In this document: positions 8,757-12,869 of the stretch, piece by piece
Numbering within the stretch: position 1 is the first letter of the stretch
How the letters are laid out: every line of letters begins with the position of its first letter
NCBI GenBank assembly: GCA_001970855.1
Contig: LSSN01003999.1
Coordinates: 1-12,869, forward strand
Reading direction: 5' to 3'
DNA: 12,869 bases
Origin: Smittium culicis
Lineage: Eukaryota > Kickxellomycota > Harpellomycetes > Harpellales > Legeriomycetaceae
Notes under the pieces: generated by a model
What the model was told of the DNA's origin: nothing
Seen by the model: only the letters and a program-made list of their open reading frames with translations
The model's database searches: none
Program-made: the position numbers and the translations under genes

Positions 8757-9672
8757 TTAATATATTTTTTTTAGAGGCGCTATTAGGTTAATGCCTTTTT
8801 ATAATTAGCTGAGTCGAAATTGTAATAAAAGCAGCCATAAATAAGTGACTTACGCCTTTTTGTAAATTGTAACTAAAAAATTGTGTTTACATCATAACTT
8901 ATAAAAATGCCCAAGTCATGAAAATTTCTATTGTTTAATTTATGAGACCCTGTGGTAATTTTTGGTAATAAAAATTTTTTTAATTTGTATAATCTATAAA
9001 TAATATTCAAATAACAGAAACAGAATATTTTTTTTAATAGTATAAAGCGCCTTTGTTGTAATGACTTCTAATGCAACTTTGTTCATTATAAACTCATACT
9101 AATTTTCATAATTCTAAATATCAACAATCTTAGATCTGGAAAATACTTGTGGAATTAGATTAAATGATTTAGTTGAGTGAAGCGCATTATTGAAAGAATG
9201 GATATATTTATCGAATCAACTATCACAAACTCGAAATTCATTTATATTTTATATTAATATACAATAGTCGGATTTTAAAAAAGTAATAAGTGTACTAAAA
9301 AACAAAACTTTATTATTTCTGGATCTACTTGGGTTTAATATCATTAAGAGCAGAGAAAAGGTGCAATATAAGAATTTTTTGCACGGAGATAATCTAATAA
9401 AAGTCATTTTAATAACCTAAACATTTAAATTGATTTATACTAAAATTGAATAGTTAAAAAAAAATTAAAAAAATATAAATTATTTGTTTAAAATAGGATG
9501 ATTTCATTTAAAGTCTAAATTCAAAAAAAACGTAATACGAAGAATGTAAATGCTAGAATATAATATAAGTATATAGAGGCGAGAAGGTAGGAAATAAAAA
9601 AAAGAGCAGAAAAAGTAGGAAATCGGAATAGGGTGTAGTCTTTAAATTAAAATAAAGTCTGAAAGTATAATC

Positions 9673-10533
9673 TCATAGCTGATCGCGTTTTCTTGCAGTT
9701 CTTTGGTAATTTCGTAATACCCATTCGGTTTGAGCTTCGGAGATATCGACAGTTCCCAATTTAATCTCGTATGGTTTAAGCTCGAATCTTGGTCCAACTT
9801 CAGCTATTTCAACCTTATCAAACGACGTTTTGACAAAAACGTGGTGTCTGAATGATATAAAATCACTTTTGTTTGCAAAGGTCATTACACGCTTACTGTC
9901 TTCTTTTGGGACAGGAAATAGATACTTCAGCACATTCTCTATACGTTTACCCAGATTGGAATTAAAATTTTCGAAAATCAAGTGTGGATATGCCTCAGAC
10001 ATATTTCCTTGATCTTTTATGTCGTGGCGAAGAACGACGTTGTAAAGTGTAAAGTGGACAGTTGGACCAAATGGGAAGTGGCTAATGATCATACTATCCG
10101 GCTCACCTCTAGTTTCGTGTAGAATTACTAAATCAGAAACTTCATTTGATTTGCAGGTGTCAACTAAATCTTGGATAACATAATTACCTCTGTTAATCCT
10201 TTGTGAATTTGGAACAACAAGCCTCATTTCCTTTGCAAACTGTGCGAGTCTTGAGCTTGGGTCTCTTGAAGTAGTAATAACGACTTTAGGGTCGTATACC
10301 CCTGCCATAGAGTATTCATCATCTATATGAGTTGTTGGTTTTTCCTGGGCTTCATCGAACGCCAATGTTTTTCGAAGTTCTTCAGAATCTTTTTTGAACT
10401 CAGTAGGAATCGGTCTACCATCTTTAAGAGCTTCCTTTATCTTTTGTTTCTTTTCGTACGTTGCTAAATCTTTATCTTCTAAATTCTTTTTATATAAGTA
10501 TTCTCTGCGTAATCTGTTCTGTTTTCGCAACAT
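9673..10533 (-). CDS. U3 snoRNP protein IMP4 (Brix domain)
   Basis: A complete, intronless 286-residue protein. By family, IMP4 works with IMP3 and MPP10 in the nucleolar small-subunit processome, helping U3 snoRNA pair with pre-rRNA for 18S maturation. The N-terminus MLRKQNRLRREYLYKK is the typical basic opening of IMP4. A Brix domain covers about 83-265: VVITTSRDPSSRL (84-96), SHFPFGPTVHFTLYNVVLRH (151-170), KYLFPVPKEDSKRV (203-216), ISFRHHVF (226-233) and the closing GPRFELKPYEIKLG (247-260). The C-terminus RTARKRDQL is also characteristic. Length matches the human protein (about 290). The start is the first ATG, has A at -3 and fits the family N-terminus. The stop is TGA. Codons favour A or T in third position. 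The gene faces away from RPL17 across a 1-kb spacer and is convergent with the CFIm68-like gene across the desert. Confidence 0.97.
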   Translation of the reverse strand: MLRKQNRLRREYLYKKNLEDKDLATYEKKQKIKEALKDGRPIPTEFKKDSEELRKTLAFDEAQEKPTTHIDDEYSMAGVYDPKVVITTSRDPSSRLAQFAKEMRLVVPNSQRINRGNYVIQDLVDTCKSNEVSDLVILHETRGEPDSMIISHFPFGPTVHFTLYNVVLRHDIKDQGNMSEAYPHLIFENFNSNLGKRIENVLKYLFPVPKEDSKRVMTFANKSDFISFRHHVFVKTSFDKVEIAEVGPRFELKPYEIKLGTVDISEAQTEWVLRNYQRTARKRDQL

Positions 10534-10831
10534 TGTTATATTATGTATTCAATTTATGGTAATTATTAAAGCTATGTAAATATTTTCTTTTAAATATAAT
10601 GAATTAGGTTTTTCTAAATATATTATTTTGTATTTTGTATTTTCGCTTTTATTGATACTGGCTGCTAGCGTTGCACTTTAGAAATTTGAGACTTTAACTT
10701 GACTTGTAACTTTGCAAAATAACAAAAAAAAATTTTTTTAGTGGACTATGTAAAAGTTGTTGGAAATTAAATTCAAAAAATTTTCTTTGAAAGTTTTTAC
10801 TTCTACTATGATCTAGTAGAATCGATTTGTT

Positions 10832-11222
10832 ATTGGATACCGCTTTTGCCACTCTGAGCCAATACTGTGTTGTAATTACTCTTTATTTTTTTTTCTTGCA
10901 TACATTAGACAAGAAATGTATTTCCAGAGCAATCGCCAATAATTAGCAATTTTAATATTCCAACCTCTACAGTGTCCAATAGTTTTGTTAATAAATTGAT
11001 TCCTTATAATGATAAACTAATTGGGTTTCGGCGTCCAATAATTAGGACTAATAATTGTTTAATACTTAATTTATGATTGATTGCAAAATCAAATATAGCG
11101 AATCACTTTATAGAAAATCGAAATAAGAGTAGCTATTCGTATTTTATAATGTGAATCTACAAAACTTAAAGATACTTTTAGGAAAAAAAAAAAAACTGAA
11201 TCTTAAAGCCTCAAAATATTGG
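10832..11222. promoter_or_regulatory. CCAAT-box cluster between IMP4 and RPL17
   Basis: Seven CCAAT pentamers occur in 391 bp: plus-strand at 10859, 10936, 10976 and 11035; minus-strand at 10832, 11020 and 11218. An 11-bp word, CCAATAATTAG, is repeated exactly at 10936-10946 and 11035-11045, and GTCCAATA precedes or overlaps two sites. CCAAT boxes bind NF-Y/HAP-type factors and act in either orientation, so a shared bidirectional promoter for IMP4 and RPL17 is a reasonable inference. The same CCAATAAT form occurs upstream of the gene at 2669. Confidence 0.5.
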
Positions 11223-11542
11223 CAACTATTATCAAATTGAATAGATTCTTCCTCTCTAAAGCACATTTATTTTATCAAATAATCGAAATATAGGTAAAGT
11301 TATAATATATACATTACTGTTACTATGCTTATTTTTATTTTGAGATGAAACACCCGAAAATCTAATCTACAGACATAATCGAACAATATCTCGATCGCTT
11401 TAATCGAAAAATGATACATGCTATGAGCGTTTTTTCTACAGATTCGATTCTCTCATTTTAAATGTTTCGCATAGACACAATCTAATAACAACCCTCTTTT
11501 AATTTTATGTTTTATTTAACGATTTTTTCTGCTCTGGACGGG

Positions 11543-11573
11543 GTCTAAATAATTTACATTTTTTATACGTTAG
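11543..11573 (+). promoter_or_regulatory. Possible 5'-UTR intron acceptor before RPL17 ATG
   Basis: TCTAAAT at 11544-11550, then a T-rich stretch (ATTTTTTATACG) and TTAG ending at 11573, five bases before the ATG. This resembles the 3' ends of introns in the CFIm68-like gene; intron 2 there ends with TCTAAATAAAATAG. It suggests that the RPL17 leader may be spliced, with the coding part in one exon. No donor can be fixed from sequence alone. Confidence 0.3.
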
Positions 11574-11577
11574 AATA

Positions 11578-12129
11578 ATGGCTCGCTACTCCGCTACTCC
11601 AGCTAACGAAGATAAATCAGCTAAATCACAAGGTTCTTACCTCCGTGTCCACTTCAAGAACACTGTTGAAGCTGCCAATGCCATCAAGGGACGTAAGTTG
11701 CTAAATGCCATCAGCTACTTGAACGACGTTAAAGAACACAAACAATGTGTTCCTTTCCGTAAATTCCACGGAGGAAGTGGTCGTACCGCTCAAGCCAGTG
11801 CTTTCAAAACCACCAAAGGTAGATGGCCAGAAAAATCCGCCAACTTCATCCTTGGTCTATTGCAAAACATTAAATCTAATGCTGAACAAAAGAATTTGGA
11901 ATTGGACGCCATGGTCATCAAACACATCCAAGTTAACGCTGCCCCAAAACAACGCCGTAGAACTTTCAGAGCTCACGGTAGAATCAACCCATACATGAGC
12001 AACCCATGCCACATTGAGATCATCGCCTCCGAAGAACTCAACCAAATCAAAAAAGCCGAAAGAGTTGTTGTCCACAACTTCACTCGTCGCCAATTGGCCA
12101 TCAAACACAACGAAGCTACTCGTGCTTAA
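11578..12129 (+). CDS. RPL17: 60S ribosomal protein L17 (uL22 family)
   Basis: A complete, intronless 183-residue coding region for the eukaryotic uL22 protein, which lines the polypeptide exit tunnel of the large ribosomal subunit. It opens [10 protein letters not shown] and contains [11 protein letters not shown] (19-29), [18 protein letters not shown] (56-73), [17 protein letters not shown] (81-97) and the family signature [20 protein letters not shown] (116-135) followed by [12 protein letters not shown]. Length is normal for the family. The start follows AATA, giving A at -3. Unlike the neighbouring DNA and IMP4, codons favour C-ending forms (AAC, ATC, TTC, CAC), the bias expected of a highly expressed gene. 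The C-terminal part after 160 is the least conserved, as usual for L17. A poly(A) signal lies 23 bp after the stop. Confidence 0.98.
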   Translation: MARYSATPANEDKSAKSQGSYLRVHFKNTVEAANAIKGRKLLNAISYLNDVKEHKQCVPFRKFHGGSGRTAQASAFKTTKGRWPEKSANFILGLLQNIKSNAEQKNLELDAMVIKHIQVNAAPKQRRRTFRAHGRINPYMSNPCHIEIIASEELNQIKKAERVVVHNFTRRQLAIKHNEATRA

Positions 12130-12151
12130 TTTTTTTAACTTTTTTAATATA

Positions 12152-12157
12152 AATAAA
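12152..12157 (+). terminator. Poly(A) signal of RPL17
   Basis: AATAAA stands 23 bp after the RPL17 stop codon within a T/A-rich context, which implies a very short 3' untranslated region, as is common for highly expressed ribosomal protein genes in small eukaryotes. Confidence 0.65.
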
Positions 12158-12270
12158 ATATTCAGTACACTATTGCCTAAATTCACACACTGCTCACCAC
12201 CCATGTCTCCTCTCTTTGTTTATAAGTTAATTACTCTCTCTTTAATTATAAAAAAACTCTCTCTTCTCTA

Positions 12271-12316
12271 AAAGCTTTTTTTTTTTTTTTTTAGATTTAT
12301 CCAATAAAAAAGCTTT
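12271..12316. repeat. Inverted repeat with T17 run
   Basis: AAAGCTTTTTT (12271-12281) and AAAAAAGCTTT (12306-12316) are exact 11-bp inverted copies. The left arm continues as 17 consecutive T (12276-12292) followed by AG. It could form a hairpin in the DNA or RNA between RPL17 and the next gene, or the T tract plus AG could be a splice acceptor for the leader of the downstream gene. Confidence 0.6.
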
Positions 12317-12453
12317 AAATTTTAAGAGTATTAACGAGAAATTGAACATAAAAATCACTTCGGTTAACTTTGTGCTGAGCAATATTTTTTTAAAATATAT
12401 ACTCTTAAAAATTTTTTTTATTTTTTCCAAATCACCAATCGAGCAAATCGTCA

Positions 12454-12869
12454 ATGACGATCATCAACTCAAGCTCAGACGAGCCTAGTAGCGAGTCTAT
12501 GTCGGTTGACATAGACAATACGTTCATGGAACAGACCGAAGCCAGCGCGATTTCCGATCCTGAAAATTCCATTTCGCCGATCGAGATCCACGATTCGAGA
12601 TCTCGAATCTCGAAAATAAAACTCAAGTCTAGAAGCATCCAGGGCAATAGCCAAAGTAGCCTAACCGAAGGGAACTCGAGTTCAAACAAGATGATCGGAT
12701 CATCTTCAAATCAAGATTTTGAAATTTGCGATTCGAGATTCGAAATCTCGAATCAAAAATTTTCGCCAACCGAAAAGAATCCAACAGTTGCCGTTAGTAC
12801 CGACGCAATGGACTTCAGTGATGAGGAACAGAATGTTGTCATCAAAAAGGAACCAGGGCTTTCCGAATG
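12454..12869 (+). CDS. Unrecognised Ser/Asp/Glu-rich protein, 5' part only
   Basis: An open frame of 138 complete codons runs from ATG at 12454 off the window end. The nearest upstream in-frame stop is TAA at 12406-12408 and this is the first ATG after it. The context is weak (T at -3), so a spliced or upstream start is possible. I do not recognise the protein. It is polar and acidic, rich in Ser, and appears disordered, with no membrane segment. Two similar segments, IEIHDSRSRISKIK (about 46-59) and FEICDSRFEISNQK (about 89-102 from the first Met), form a degenerate internal repeat whose DNA contains palindromes. Near the end, VVIKKEPG fits the SUMO-acceptor consensus (hydrophobic-K-x-E). 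Base composition is GC-richer than the spacer, supporting real coding. These traits suggest, without proving, a nuclear or regulatory protein. Confidence 0.65.
   Translation, partial: MTIINSSSDEPSSESMSVDIDNTFMEQTEASAISDPENSISPIEIHDSRSRISKIKLKSRSIQGNSQSSLTEGNSSSNKMIGSSSNQDFEICDSRFEISNQKFSPTEKNPTVAVSTDAMDFSDEEQNVVIKKEPGLSE
12592..12754. repeat. Two in-frame palindromes sharing GATTCGAGAT
   Basis: GATTCGAGATCTCGAATC at 12592-12609 is a perfect 18-bp palindrome. At 12730-12754, GATTCGAGATT and AATCTCGAATC are perfect 11-bp arms around the spacer CGA. Both are read in the same frame as DSR-x-x-IS peptides, 138 bp (46 codons) apart. They look like copies of one duplicated segment inside the coding sequence. 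Confidence 0.85.

Larger units (their letters stand above)
4725..9672. other. 4.9-kb AT-rich gene desert
   Basis: Between the convergent CFIm68-like and IMP4 genes I see no supportable gene. The longest ATG-started frame (5481-5705, -) has 74 codons made mostly of Phe, Ile, Leu, Lys and Tyr, as expected from AT-rich noise. A 58-codon frame without a start (5107-5280, +) lies in a slightly GC-richer stretch. No tRNA, snRNA or other RNA gene could be recognised by eye. The region holds homopolymer runs, short direct and inverted repeats, one sharp GC island at 6416-6540, and only four CCAAT pentamers in total. Confidence 0.65.
10534..11577. other. Divergent IMP4-RPL17 intergenic region
   Basis: This 1,044-bp spacer separates two genes transcribed away from each other and should contain both promoters. 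It has no supportable open frame; a short plus-strand frame that overlaps the IMP4 start is a shadow. The visible content is a CCAAT cluster (10832-11222), an A13 run at 11183-11195, several TCGA-rich words around 11380-11450, and a possible 3' splice site directly before the RPL17 ATG. Confidence 0.7.
12130..12453. other. Spacer between RPL17 and the last gene
   Basis: These 324 bases contain the RPL17 3' end with its poly(A) signal, a CT-rich stretch (12186-12270), a T17 run and hairpin at 12271-12316, and AT-rich DNA up to the ATG at 12454. No coding frame is supported. Confidence 0.7.

Noticed and set aside
11857..12204. 115-codon minus-strand frame over RPL17, with smaller plus-strand frames nearby
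   Set aside because: Shadows of the strongly biased RPL17 coding sequence.
12432..12689. 85-codon minus-strand frame over the last gene
   Set aside because: Antisense to a longer plus-strand frame that runs off the window; its composition mirrors Ser/Asp-rich codons on the other strand.

Overview
This is AT-rich nuclear DNA from a eukaryote. The evidence is a gene split by eight short GT...AG introns, eukaryote-specific proteins (IMP4 of the U3 processome, a CFIm68-type polyadenylation factor, ribosomal protein uL22/RPL17), AATAAA signals and long AT-rich spacers without prokaryotic gene packing. Small introns, intronless IMP4 and RPL17 coding regions, and an RPL17 that starts [10 protein letters not shown] suggest an AT-rich microbial eukaryote. 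An early-diverging fungus is my best guess, but the sequence alone does not settle the group.

Layout, left to right. 1-2668: no recognised gene; it holds GC-richer islands that look like decayed mobile or repetitive DNA, an (AT)12 tract inside an inverted repeat, and from about 1794 to 2446 a dense cluster of CCAAT boxes. 2669-4724 (+): a nine-exon gene, reconstructed here, for a 321-residue protein with a CPSF6/7-type RRM and a Met/Pro- then Gln/Asn-rich tail. 4725-9672: a 4.9-kb AT-rich stretch with no gene I can support, one sharp GC island (6416-6540) and small repeats. 9673-10533 (-): complete intronless IMP4. 10534-11577: the spacer between divergent IMP4 and RPL17, with a second CCAAT cluster. 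11578-12129 (+): complete RPL17. 12454-12869 (+): the start of an unrecognised Ser/Asp/Glu-rich protein that runs off the window and contains two in-frame palindromes.

The three identifiable genes are housekeeping genes of RNA biology: pre-mRNA 3'-end processing, rRNA processing and the large ribosomal subunit. They form no operon. Both CCAAT-rich spacers lie upstream of these genes, while the 4.9-kb desert has few CCAAT boxes, so a common CCAAT-factor control is plausible. I see no clear sign of a novel defence-like or mobile system. The best leads are the CCAAT clusters, the unusual CFIm68-like protein, the in-frame palindromes of the last gene and the GC-rich relic islands.
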